Assembly: GCA_023436395.1 (NCBI GenBank)
Contig: JAEZJJ010000089.1
Location: 1-11,978 of the forward strand
Reading direction: 5' to 3'
Origin: Bacillota bacterium
GTDB lineage: Bacteria > Bacillota > Clostridia > Lachnospirales > Cellulosilyticaceae
DNA: 11,978 nucleotides
Shown here: positions 1 to 6,510 of the stretch, piece by piece
How the letters are laid out: every line of letters starts with the position of its first letter
How positions within the stretch are numbered: position 1 is the stretch's first letter
Notes under the pieces: generated by a model
The model's input: only the letters and a program-made list of their open reading frames with translations
What the model was told of the DNA's origin: nothing
Databases searched by the model: none
Program-made: the position numbers and the translations under genes

Positions 1-29
1 TTCATAAAATCCTTTATAATAAGTTCCAT
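1..29 (-). CDS. 5' end of an unidentified minus-strand gene (partial)
   Basis: An ATG at 29-27 on the minus strand opens a frame reading M-E-L-I-I-K-D-F-M before the window ends. An AAGGAG ribosome binding site lies at 43-38, 8 nt upstream of the ATG, which is the main reason to believe in this gene. Nine residues are too few to name a family. The binding site sits inside a stable hairpin (31-92), an arrangement common at the 5' ends of transposase genes. An insertion-sequence transposase is therefore possible but not shown. Confidence 0.4.
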
Positions 30-30
30 A

Positions 31-92
31 AGAGATTCTCCTTTTGTTTAATGTGGTTTAGCGATTTCATTATACCAAAAGGATGAATCTCT
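31..92. other. 16-bp hairpin covering the ribosome binding site of the left-edge gene
   Basis: Arms 31-46 and 76-92 pair over 16 bp with one bulged base (T84) and a 29-nt loop. Read on the plus strand the hairpin is followed by six T (92-97), so it could end rightward transcription. Read on the minus strand, the arm at 46-31 contains the AAGGAG of the partial gene starting at 29, so the hairpin would hide that ribosome binding site in any transcript that begins upstream of it. Which role matters cannot be told from the sequence. Confidence 0.55.
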
Positions 93-653
93 TTTTTAAA
101 TTTTTCCTACAATAATTTTACACTAACTGCTTGGAGACTATGACATAAGGAAATTGAAATTCTAATAGGAAGATATAGAAATTCCTTAGCTGATGAGTTA
201 CACAGTATAGTAAAATATAGAGATAGGACTTTGCTTCTTAAATATTAATAATAATAGAGATGAGAATTCACCTAGTTATAGCTTATTAGTTGACTAATTA
301 TAGTGATATGTTTTTTTGAGTAATGTACATTGATGATTTTTGAGTGCCATGCAAATTTAAGATATAGATATAAGAAAGAAAGTATTGAGTCTGAGAAACT
401 TTATAAATACAGTAGAGAATAATAAGAAAGTTACAATAAAATTATAAATTTACAGATGGACGTTTTACTAAGTAAATATTTAGGAGCTTGTATATAATAA
501 AGAGCCCCAATCTATAAATATACTTAATTTAAGTAGTTACTGGCTATAAATAAGGAGACTTTAATACTTTAGTAACTGATTCTTACAGAATTGGCATATA
601 AAATATATTTTCTTGAAATTAATTAAACTATAGTTGAGTAGTATTTTGCTAAA
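93..653. other. AT-rich stretch without recognisable genes
   Basis: I see no coding frame of useful length with a ribosome binding site, no tRNA or rRNA, and no riboswitch motif. All frames are broken by frequent stops. Only minor symmetry is present, such as ATTAGT-TG-ACTAAT at 285-298 and a weak AGTTACT/AGTAACT pair at 533-579. The stretch could include the outer end of an insertion element whose gene starts at 29, or decayed sequence, but no terminal repeat or target duplication could be placed. Confidence 0.5.
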
Positions 654-681
654 TTAAGATGTTTCACGTGAAACATCTTAA
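654..681. promoter_or_regulatory. parS: parS centromere site for ParB
   Basis: The 16-mer TGTTTCACGTGAAACA at 660-675 matches the bacterial chromosomal parS consensus (TGTTNCACGTGAAACA, established for Bacillus Spo0J and widely conserved). Here the symmetry extends outward to a perfect 28-bp palindrome, 654-681. It lies about 145 bp upstream of parA. ParB would load here, spread by CTP-dependent clamping, recruit SMC/condensin and be moved by ParA. The site may also place parAB transcription under ParB influence, which is an inference from its position. Confidence 0.95.
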
Positions 682-761
682 CAGATAAAAAGTAAAACAT
701 AGCATTTATAGAGTTAACTAAGGAAAACATATCAAACTTTATTAAAATCCCACCATAAATG

Positions 762-790
762 TTTATTAAAAAGGGATGATATGATATACT
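762..790 (+). promoter_or_regulatory. Probable sigma-A promoter of parA
   Basis: A TATACT -10 box lies at 785-790, with a weak TTTATT -35 at 762-767 and a 17-nt spacer. Transcription would start near 797, giving a leader of about 30 nt before the parA start. The -10 is good and the -35 poor, so this is a best guess. The promoter lies about 80 bp downstream of parS. Confidence 0.45.
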
Positions 791-826
791 GAGTTAAGAA
801 GTAAGGAAGAAAAGAAGGAGAATATT

Positions 827-1594
827 ATGGGTAAAATCATTGCAGTAGTTAACCAAAAAGGTGGTGTTGGAAAAACAACTACAGTTGTTAATTTAGCAGC
901 TGCCTTAGTTGAAAAAAGGAAGAAGATATTAATCGTTGATATTGATCCACAAGGAAATGCAACAAGTGGATGTGGCGTATTAAAGGGACAAAACCAAGAA
1001 ACTATATATGATATACTAGTAAATGAAGCAAATATAAAAAATGTAATAAAAAAAGCAGAGCATGAAAACATATATATTATACCTTCTAATATGAATTTAG
1101 CAGGAACAGAAGTAGAGTTAATTAATACAAAACAACGTGAATTTATACTAAGAAAACAATTAGAAACAGTAAGTGAAGACTATGATTACATATTTATTGA
1201 TTGTCCACCAGCAGTAAATATACTTACTATTAATGCCCTAACAGCTTCTAATTCTGTGCTTATTCCAATGCAATGTGAGTATTATGCACTAGAGGGATTA
1301 TCACAATTAGTACAAACAATTGGTCTAGTTAAAAAGAATACTAATAGTAAGCTGTTTTTAGAAGGAATTCTTTTTACTATGTATGATAATAGGACTAATT
1401 TATCATCACAAGTTGTAAAAGAAGTTAAAAATCATTTTAGCAGTATAGTTTATAATACTAAGATTACAAGAAGTGTAAGACTTAGTGAAGCACCTAGTTT
1501 TGGTATGTCCTGTATATGTTATGATTCAAAATCTAAAGGAGCAGAACAATATAGGGCTTTGGCAAAGGAATTTATAGAAAGGAATAAACAATAA
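827..1594 (+). CDS. parA: Chromosome-partitioning ATPase ParA (Soj)
   Basis: ParA/MinD-type P-loop ATPase that binds DNA non-specifically as an ATP dimer and drives separation of ParB-parS complexes. In endospore-forming relatives Soj also regulates DnaA and sporulation genes. The 255 residues match the usual Soj length. Visible motifs are the deviant Walker A KGGVGKTT at 11-18 with the signature lysine K11, switch I VDIDPQGNAT at 37-46 with D40, Walker B IFIDCPP at 122-128 with D125, an arginine at 189 (DNRTNLS) in the position used by Soj for DNA binding, and the conserved RSVRLSEAPSFG at 215-226. The start is supported by AAGGAG at 815-820, 6 nt upstream. The stop directly abuts the parB ATG, so the two are translationally coupled. 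Identification is secure. Confidence 0.96.
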   Translation: MGKIIAVVNQKGGVGKTTTVVNLAAALVEKRKKILIVDIDPQGNATSGCGVLKGQNQETIYDILVNEANIKNVIKKAEHENIYIIPSNMNLAGTEVELINTKQREFILRKQLETVSEDYDYIFIDCPPAVNILTINALTASNSVLIPMQCEYYALEGLSQLVQTIGLVKKNTNSKLFLEGILFTMYDNRTNLSSQVVKEVKNHFSSIVYNTKITRSVRLSEAPSFGMSCICYDSKSKGAEQYRALAKEFIERNKQ

Positions 1595-2464
1595 ATGAAG
1601 CAACAAAGAGGACTTGGCAGAGGATTAAATGCACTTTTATCAGATGAAGCGTTAAATATAACATCAGAAAGTGAGTCAACAATTAAATTTGTAGATATTA
1701 ATGATATTGAACCTAACTTTGGACAACCAAGAAAGAAATTCAGTGAAGAAGAATTGCAGGAATTGAGTAGATCAATATTAGAATATGGAGTGATTCAGCC
1801 TCTAGTTGTAAGAGAAAAAAATAATAAGTATGAGATAGTTGCAGGTGAAAGACGTTATAGAGCTGCAAGATTGGCGGGGTTAACTGAATTACCTATCATT
1901 ATAAAAATATTTTCAGATCAACAAACCCTTGAAGTAGCATTAATAGAAAATATTCAAAGGGAAGACCTTAATCCTATGGAATTAGCTTGTGCATATAGTT
2001 TATTAATGGAACGTTTTGATTTAACACAAGAACAAGTTGCTGATAAGGTAGGGAAGAGTAGAAGTGCAGTTACAAATGTTTTAAGATTATTAAAGTTAAC
2101 ACCATATGTGCAAGAAAAATTAAGAGAAGATGAAATAACTTATGGACATGCCAGAGCAATTTTGGGAGTAAAGGATATTAAGGTACAGAAGCAGCTAACA
2201 GATTTCGTTATTGAAAAACATCTAAGTGTAAGAGAAATAGAAAAGTACATTCAAAACTTGTTAAGCAGTAAAGATAAAAAAGAAGCAAATAAGAAAAAAG
2301 ATATCTATAATCCATTCTATAGGGAAATACAAGAAAATCTTCAAAAGGTATTAGGAACAAAAGTTGCTATTTCTAAAGGCACTAAGAAAGGCAAAATAGA
2401 GATTGAGTACTATTCAGATGAAGAGTTATCTAGGATTATACAAATAATAAATGCTAAGAAGTAA
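1595..2464 (+). CDS. parB: Chromosome-partitioning protein ParB (Spo0J)
   Basis: ParB binds parS, hydrolyses CTP to close as a sliding clamp, and stimulates ParA. Length is 289 residues, typical for Spo0J. The N-terminal RGLGRGLNALL at 5-15 is the ParA-activating peptide. The CTP-binding core shows GERRYRA at 84-90 and ENIQREDLNPME at 118-129. A helix-turn-helix for parS recognition lies near 144-165 (TQEQVADKVGKSRSAVTNV), and the C-terminal part (about 238-289) is the dimerisation region after a lysine-rich linker. The ATG follows the parA stop without any gap. An AAAGGA inside the end of parA (1578-1583) can serve as ribosome binding site. The cognate parS is at 660-675. The name follows from motifs and context. 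Confidence 0.96.
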   Translation: MKQQRGLGRGLNALLSDEALNITSESESTIKFVDINDIEPNFGQPRKKFSEEELQELSRSILEYGVIQPLVVREKNNKYEIVAGERRYRAARLAGLTELPIIIKIFSDQQTLEVALIENIQREDLNPMELACAYSLLMERFDLTQEQVADKVGKSRSAVTNVLRLLKLTPYVQEKLREDEITYGHARAILGVKDIKVQKQLTDFVIEKHLSVREIEKYIQNLLSSKDKKEANKKKDIYNPFYREIQENLQKVLGTKVAISKGTKKGKIEIEYYSDEELSRIIQIINAKK

Positions 2465-2475
2465 ATTAAAGGAAG

Positions 2476-2991
2476 ATGAATAAAAATATGGAGCAAATAA
2501 AGCTATTATTAAATGAGTATTTGATTTATATTGTATTAGGATTAAGTGTATTAGTATTATTACTATTAATATTAGTATGTGTTAATGCAGCTAAAATGAA
2601 GAAAATTCAACGTAAATATGAGATGTTTATGTCTAAAGAGGACATTAATTTAGAAGAGTTATTGACTCAATATACTAAAAAGCTTAATGTGTTATTGCAA
2701 AATGAAAAAGAGATGCAATCTTCAATTGAACACATGGAAAAGACCGTTAAGAATTGCGTGCAAAAAGTAGGGGTAGTGAGATATCAAGCTATTGCAAATA
2801 TGGGAGCAGACTTATCATATACAGTAGCTTTATTAGATGAGCAAAATGATGGTGTAGTATTAAATGGAATTTATGGTAGAGATGGATGCTATACATATGC
2901 TAAACCAATTAATGCAGGTAAATCTAACTATAATTTATCAGAAGAAGAAATTCAAGCGATTGATCAAGCATTGAATAAAAAGAGTATGTAA
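2476..2991 (+). CDS. DUF4446 family membrane-anchored protein
   Basis: Protein of about 171 residues with one N-terminal membrane segment (about 14-37), a predicted coiled-coil stretch (about 56-98) and a conserved C-terminal core: QKVGVVRYQAIANMG at 96-110, a DLSYTVALLD-like strand at 112-121, YAKPI at 141-145 and an LSEEE helix near 154-158. This is the DUF4446 pattern, a Firmicutes family of unknown function repeatedly found just after parAB in Clostridia (established context). The gene begins 11 nt after parB and is surely cotranscribed with it. The start is uncertain: AAAGGA at 2468-2473 is only 2 nt from the first ATG but 14 nt from the ATG at 2488, so the protein may be four residues shorter. 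Its link to chromosome segregation is inferred only from location. Confidence 0.9.
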   Translation: MNKNMEQIKLLLNEYLIYIVLGLSVLVLLLLILVCVNAAKMKKIQRKYEMFMSKEDINLEELLTQYTKKLNVLLQNEKEMQSSIEHMEKTVKNCVQKVGVVRYQAIANMGADLSYTVALLDEQNDGVVLNGIYGRDGCYTYAKPINAGKSNYNLSEEEIQAIDQALNKKSM

Positions 2992-3006
2992 TGCACATAC
3001 TCTTTT
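2978..3006 (+). terminator. Terminator of the parAB operon, overlapping the DUF4446 stop codon
   Basis: Perfect 12-bp stem (2978-2989 with 2995-3006), 5-nt loop, then a mostly T tail. The stop codon at 2989-2991 falls at the top of the stem, so the last coding codons form half of the terminator. Confidence 0.8.
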
Positions 3007-3032
3007 CTTATTGAAAGGAGAGGATATAGAGA

Positions 3033-3431
3033 ATGAATGGATTAATAAAAATAAAGCAAATATTGTTTAGTAAGCAATTTATATGTTTTTTAATCATTGG
3101 TTGTATTAATTCATTAAGTGGTATAGTCTTCTCATGGATATATTCAAATATATTAGGGCCAATCCTTGCCTTTATACCAGGGTATATAACTGGCATAGTG
3201 GTATCATATTTTTTAAATTCTATATTTACATTTAAAGATGCATTTTCAGTAGATAAATTTATTAAGTTTAGTATTTCAACAATACCTAATTTCTTGATTC
3301 AATTAGTAACAGTATTTATTATTGTTAACTTATGGGGGCAAAATAAATTGGTAGCTTATATATTAGCAGCTATAATAGGAGTACCAGTAACATTTATTAT
3401 TTTGAAACTATTCGTGTTTATTAAAAAGTAG
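3033..3431 (+). CDS. GtrA-family small membrane protein
   Basis: A 132-residue protein with four predicted membrane segments (about 16-36, 40-62, 77-99, 105-128). The layout and motifs fit the GtrA family (PF04138): FLIIGCINSLSG near 19-30, SYFLNSIFTF at 58-67, and an aromatic-basic end, FVFIKK. GtrA-like proteins are thought to help move undecaprenyl-phosphate-linked sugars across the membrane for glycosylation of surface polymers. The substrate here is unknown because no glycosyltransferase is adjacent. AAAGGAG at 3014-3020 lies 12 nt upstream of the ATG, slightly far but the only good site. It follows the parAB terminator, so it may be read by leak-through or by a promoter I could not identify. 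The long hairpin at 3484-3535 ends it. Confidence 0.85.
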   Translation: MNGLIKIKQILFSKQFICFLIIGCINSLSGIVFSWIYSNILGPILAFIPGYITGIVVSYFLNSIFTFKDAFSVDKFIKFSISTIPNFLIQLVTVFIIVNLWGQNKLVAYILAAIIGVPVTFIILKLFVFIKK

Positions 3432-3483
3432 TAGTGATAGAAGGACTTCTAGTAAATTATAACAACAGAGTGATATATAATCT

Positions 3484-3535
3484 AATAAAGGGAGTATCAA
3501 ATAACTATGAATAGTTATTTGATACTCCCTTTATT
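3484..3535. terminator. Bidirectional terminator between convergent genes
   Basis: Perfect 25-bp inverted repeat (3484-3508 with 3511-3535) with a T-containing end on each strand (TTTATT on plus, and the same by symmetry on minus). It lies between the GtrA gene (+) and the three-gene minus-strand operon and can serve both. The stem is longer than most intrinsic terminators and nearly loop-less on paper; in RNA the apex will open. Confidence 0.85.
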
Positions 3536-3588
3536 CCATATGATAATTCCCCAAAATATACTATGCTAGTAAAAATATTATATTAAGC

Positions 3589-3972
3589 TTAAGTATTTGT
3601 AGAGTAATTAGTATAAGTATATATAATAAGAATTATTATACCTATACATGTAATAACAGTAAATATATTAAACCAATTAATACTGAATATACATAAACAA
3701 AACATGAGTAATAATAGAAGTAAATGAGAAAAACATGTTTTGAAGAGAAACTTAAGCCTAGCTTTTTTTTCATATATATACCATGTATATAGGAATAACA
3801 TGAATTGTAGGATAATAAGAATTAATATATATAGAAGAACATAAGTTGTTAGTGGTATATACCAAGGTAGAATACTTATCTTAGAAGAAAAAAGAATAAA
3901 TGAAATAGCTAATAATAAGAATTCAAAGATGTAATGAATATTTTTGAGGGTTATAAGAAGTCTAGTATACAT
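3589..3972 (-). CDS. Hypothetical 4-TM membrane protein, last gene of minus-strand operon
   Basis: A 127-residue, very hydrophobic protein with four likely membrane segments (about 13-30, 41-63, 79-97, 100-121) and a basic loop EKKARLKFLFK between segments 2 and 3. I recognise no family. It is treated as real because AGAAAGG (3988-3982) sits 9 nt before the ATG and it follows the SseB-domain gene by only 36 nt on the same strand. Frequent Ile, Leu, Phe and Tyr codons fit the AT-rich genome, so hydrophobicity alone would be weak evidence. The frame ends before the 3484-3535 terminator. Function unknown; a membrane partner for the SseB-domain protein is speculation from the shared operon. Confidence 0.7.
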   Translation of the reverse strand: MYTRLLITLKNIHYIFEFLLLAISFILFSSKISILPWYIPLTTYVLLYILILIILQFMLFLYTWYIYEKKARLKFLFKTCFSHLLLLLLMFCLCIFSINWFNIFTVITCIGIIILIIYTYTNYSTNT

Positions 3973-4008
3973 GTAATAAAGCCTTTCTAAATAAAAAATA
4001 TAAACAAC

Positions 4009-4509
4009 TTATTTAGTAATGATATCTTCTAAAAGTGAGTTAATGTGCTCACAATTAATACTCCATCCAATACTAGAAGGATTAAGGACTATTCCATCAA
4101 AATTACTTTGAGATAAAACAAATTTCCATAACCAAATAGCAGGAACAGAGAGTGTATTAATAGGCTCCTTGCACCAAGTAGTTAATTCACTAGTAGCAGT
4201 AAAGCAAGGAAGATAAACTTCTCTATTTGATGTAGAACAAATTAATAAATTTAAGTTCATATTTTTATGAAATGTAAATTGCTTAGTATCTATATCCATA
4301 TTGCTATCTGGAAAAAAACCAATAAGATAATTAATAGTATTTAGATGACTACCTAGAATATCTTGATTTTCAACATTAGGATTAGTAGTATAGGCATTAA
4401 ATAGTTCATAAAAAGCATCATTATGTAAATCTGAATTAATATCAAGAGTAACTGGACTAGAAGTTTCGGATGGAAGATGATTAGGATTAAGATTATAAAA
4501 GTTATACAT
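4009..4509 (-). CDS. SseB N-terminal-domain protein
   Basis: A 166-residue soluble protein. From about residue 30 it matches the SseB N-terminal domain pattern (PF07179): an opening helix FYELFNAYTTNPNVENQ, a strand pair followed by EVYLPCFTATSELTTWCKE (a value 'to be displayed' and 'test score' layout typical of the domain), then WLWKFVLSQSNFDGIVLNPSS with the conserved GIVLNP motif, and a final short helix. The N-terminal 30 residues are polar, rich in Asn, Ser and Pro, and low in complexity. The family is named from an E. coli gene affecting serine sensitivity; its biochemical role is not established. AAGGAG lies 7 nt upstream of the ATG. It sits between two small membrane-protein genes in one operon (gaps 45 and 36 nt). 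Confidence 0.8.
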   Translation of the reverse strand: MYNFYNLNPNHLPSETSSPVTLDINSDLHNDAFYELFNAYTTNPNVENQDILGSHLNTINYLIGFFPDSNMDIDTKQFTFHKNMNLNLLICSTSNREVYLPCFTATSELTTWCKEPINTLSVPAIWLWKFVLSQSNFDGIVLNPSSIGWSINCEHINSLLEDIITK

Positions 4510-4554
4510 AAAAACTCTCCTTAACTTGTAAAATTACAAATGAAATATATTTAA

Positions 4555-4932
4555 TTACTTAGAAATTTGTTGATTCATGAAACTTTTAATAAGTGGTGAA
4601 GTAAATAGCAGGACACCAGCTATTAGGTTAATAAAACTTATAAAAAGGAGTAAAAGGTCATTACTAGTGATATATTGATAAAGTAATACAATACTTGAAA
4701 AGATAAGGATAATACATAATATCCATTTAGCCCAAGCATGTCCTTTATAACAAAAGATAACTAAAGCAATTTCAATTAATAACCTAAAGAAACCCTGACT
4801 TAAAGTATAACCAATAAGGCTTGGCTCATCAAGAGAACTATAAATGGAGTATCCAATTGTCATCAAATCAAATATAATAACAAATAATCCAATACCAATA
4901 AGTAAATTTTTACCATTAATTTTTGATTTCAT
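4555..4932 (-). CDS. Hypothetical 4-TM membrane protein, first gene of minus-strand operon
   Basis: A 125-residue protein starting M-K-S-K-I-N-G, with four predicted membrane segments (about 8-28, 45-62, 66-87, 92-113) and a basic C-terminal tail. I recognise no family. A longer frame opens at 4959, but the ATG at 4932-4930 has a near-perfect AAGGAGG (4944-4938) 5 nt upstream, while the 4959 ATG lacks one, so 4932 is chosen. The gene heads an operon with the SseB-domain gene and a second 4-TM gene, driven by the promoter at 5024-4996 and divergent from the metallophosphoesterase gene. Function unknown. Confidence 0.8.
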   Translation of the reverse strand: MKSKINGKNLLIGIGLFVIIFDLMTIGYSIYSSLDEPSLIGYTLSQGFFRLLIEIALVIFCYKGHAWAKWILCIILIFSSIVLLYQYITSNDLLLLFISFINLIAGVLLFTSPLIKSFMNQQISK

Positions 4933-4937
4933 ACTAA

Positions 4938-4944
4938 CCTCCTT
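4938..4944 (-). promoter_or_regulatory. Ribosome binding site that fixes the 4932 start
   Basis: AAGGAGG on the minus strand, 5 nt before the ATG at 4932. It lies inside the longer reading frame that begins at 4959, which is why the shorter start is preferred. Confidence 0.85.
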
Positions 4945-4995
4945 AGGCATATAAATCATGCAATATATGAGTATGATAACATAAACATAATAAAA

Positions 4996-5024
4996 ATAAT
5001 ATAAATATCAGAAAAACTTATCAA
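4996..5024 (-). promoter_or_regulatory. Sigma-A promoter of the SseB/membrane-protein operon
   Basis: On the minus strand, TTGATA (5024-5019) is followed after 17 nt by TATTAT (5001-4996). Transcription would begin near 4989, about 57 nt upstream of the first gene. Both boxes are close to consensus and the spacing is ideal. Confidence 0.7.
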
Positions 5025-5093
5025 TTCAATCTTAATAATGACGAAATAAAGAATAGTATGTGAAAAGGGGATAGTAAGGGGGGTTACTTCTTT

Positions 5094-6227
5094 ATGAAGT
5101 CGAAAAAAATAGCAATTGTCTCAGACCTTCATGCCAATATATCAGCATTAAATACATTTATAGAATATATAAATAAAGAAAATGTAGATAGTATCTTAAA
5201 TTTAGGTGATTATATTAGCAATGGAATGAATCCTTGTGAATTATTTGATAAGATTTGGGATGATAAAAGGTTTATAAATATTAAAGGATATGATGAGGAT
5301 AATTTATTTCATACTATAAGGAGAAATGAGGGAATAGGTCAAGAAGAATGGATAAGGAAAAAGTTAGGTAAGGATAGATTAAAGAAATTAGAATTAACAC
5401 CCAGTATAAAGTTAATTACAATTAATAATAAAAAGATATTAATGTGTCATATTAATGGTTGGGCAGAAATCATGCAAAAGAGAGCACACGGTGTTCTTGG
5501 AAAAATAGGAGATGAAGAATATAATTATATATTTATAGGTGGTAGTCATAGGCCAGAAATGATTTATGAGAATAAGATTTTTACTAAGACAAAAATAATA
5601 GATCCTGGTTCTATGATAGGAGACAAGAATATAGGGAACTTTGCTATTTTAGACTTTAATCATGAAGAGCCAGTTATTAGCTTTCATAGTATAAAAATAG
5701 AGAATGAATCTATGAATACTAATGAAAGCACTAATGAAAAAAACATAGATGATATTAGAAAAGACATATTATTGTATATACATGCAAACAAGAAAGATGG
5801 AGACGTATATATAAATCAAAATGTGATACAAAAAATATTAGAGATAGGATTAACACAAGGTAAGTATATCTGTATAGGATGTTGGTTACATGAAAAGCAA
5901 ATAATTAGAGAATTATTATACCATTTAAAGTGTAGGAAGATTAAAACCTGTGCAAGAGGTGCTCAAGAATGGTATATAGGAGAAATTACGACAGGTGTAA
6001 AAGAATTGATATTAAATAAGAGATTATTACCATGTGGAAGAATTAAGTGGTTTGAAATATCTTTTCAAGATAATATTAATAGTATAACACCATTATGTAG
6101 TATATATCATTATGGAAAAGAAGGACTTATTAAACAGATATCTTCTAAAGAAACCTATAGTATGAAAGAAACATTAAAGAAATATGATAGTGTATATACA
6201 TTATTAGAAACTAAATCAGTTACTTAG
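5094..6227 (+). CDS. Divergent metallophosphoesterase with an unassigned C-terminal region
   Basis: A 377-residue protein. The N-terminal part (about 4-200) resembles the YfcE/MJ0936 phosphodiesterase branch of calcineurin-like enzymes: SDLHAN at 10-15 (metal ligands D11, H13), LGDY at 37-40 (D39), a MCHING strand with H119, GGSHRPE at 149-155 and IDPGS at 169-173. Two usual catalytic positions differ: the GN[HD][DE] motif reads GYDED (65-69), losing the Asn, and the GHTH motif reads GGSH, losing the first His. Residues about 215-377 do not match anything I recognise. They are rich in charged residues and contain several Cys (C260, C263, C280, C286, C314, C335) that might bind metal. The gene starts after AAGGGGGG (5076-5083), divergent from the minus-strand operon. 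The substrate is unknown, and reduced or altered activity is an inference. Confidence 0.8.
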   Translation: MKSKKIAIVSDLHANISALNTFIEYINKENVDSILNLGDYISNGMNPCELFDKIWDDKRFINIKGYDEDNLFHTIRRNEGIGQEEWIRKKLGKDRLKKLELTPSIKLITINNKKILMCHINGWAEIMQKRAHGVLGKIGDEEYNYIFIGGSHRPEMIYENKIFTKTKIIDPGSMIGDKNIGNFAILDFNHEEPVISFHSIKIENESMNTNESTNEKNIDDIRKDILLYIHANKKDGDVYINQNVIQKILEIGLTQGKYICIGCWLHEKQIIRELLYHLKCRKIKTCARGAQEWYIGEITTGVKELILNKRLLPCGRIKWFEISFQDNINSITPLCSIYHYGKEGLIKQISSKETYSMKETLKKYDSVYTLLETKSVT

Positions 6228-6280
6228 AGAAGATAAGGATGGTATATTATTAGACATACTAAGACAAAATACAAAAAATA

Positions 6281-6309
6281 TTGACAATTAAATTATCGTA
6301 AGTTATTAT
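6281..6309 (+). promoter_or_regulatory. Sigma-A promoter of the glycine riboswitch/symporter unit
   Basis: TTGACA at 6281-6286, a 17-nt spacer and TATTAT at 6304-6309. A run of A just upstream (6273-6278) may act as an UP element. Transcription would start near 6316, about 25 nt before the first riboswitch helix. Confidence 0.85.
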
Positions 6310-6339
6310 CTTAGTTATGTAATATAAATACTGGTTAAA

Positions 6340-6510
6340 GCTATACAGAAGAGTGGCAATAATATGCCCACCGAAGGAGTGACACTCTCAGGTACTTATA
6401 ATTTATAAGTGTGACTGCATAGCCTACAGTACTCTGGAGAGACTCAAGTTATGGGCGCCGAAGGGGCAAAAGCAATTTTGCTTAATCTCTCAGGCAAAAG
6501 GACAGAGCAG
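6340..6510 (+). promoter_or_regulatory. Tandem glycine riboswitch (gcvT type)
   Basis: Two adjacent aptamers with hallmark motifs. Aptamer 1 (about 6350-6433) has CCGAAGGAG at 6371-6379 and CTCTCAGG at 6385-6392, followed by a variable hairpin and GACTGC. Aptamer 2 (about 6434-6507) has GGAGAGA at 6436-6442, GCGCCGAAGGGGCAAAAGC at 6455-6473, and CTCTCAGGCAAAAGGACAGAG at 6487-6507. The leader GCTAT (6340-6344) can pair with ATAGC (6419-6423) in the linker, matching the leader-linker helix/kink-turn known for tandem glycine riboswitches. It controls the downstream AgcS symporter gene. No clear intrinsic terminator with a T-run lies between it and 6699, so the switch may act on translation or via the nested repeats at 6511-6629. 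Confidence 0.95.

Noticed and set aside
766..1071. Minus-strand open frame opposite the parA promoter and start
   Set aside because: It is the antisense shadow of parA, with no ribosome binding site and a composition explained by the opposite strand.
3008..3196. Minus-strand open frame opposite the GtrA-family gene
   Set aside because: Shadow of the GtrA gene; the plus-strand frame has a ribosome binding site and the family motifs.
4933..4959. Upstream start at 4959 for the first minus-strand membrane gene
   Set aside because: The strong AAGGAGG at 4944-4938 lies inside this extension and serves the ATG at 4932; the extra nine residues are not a plausible start.
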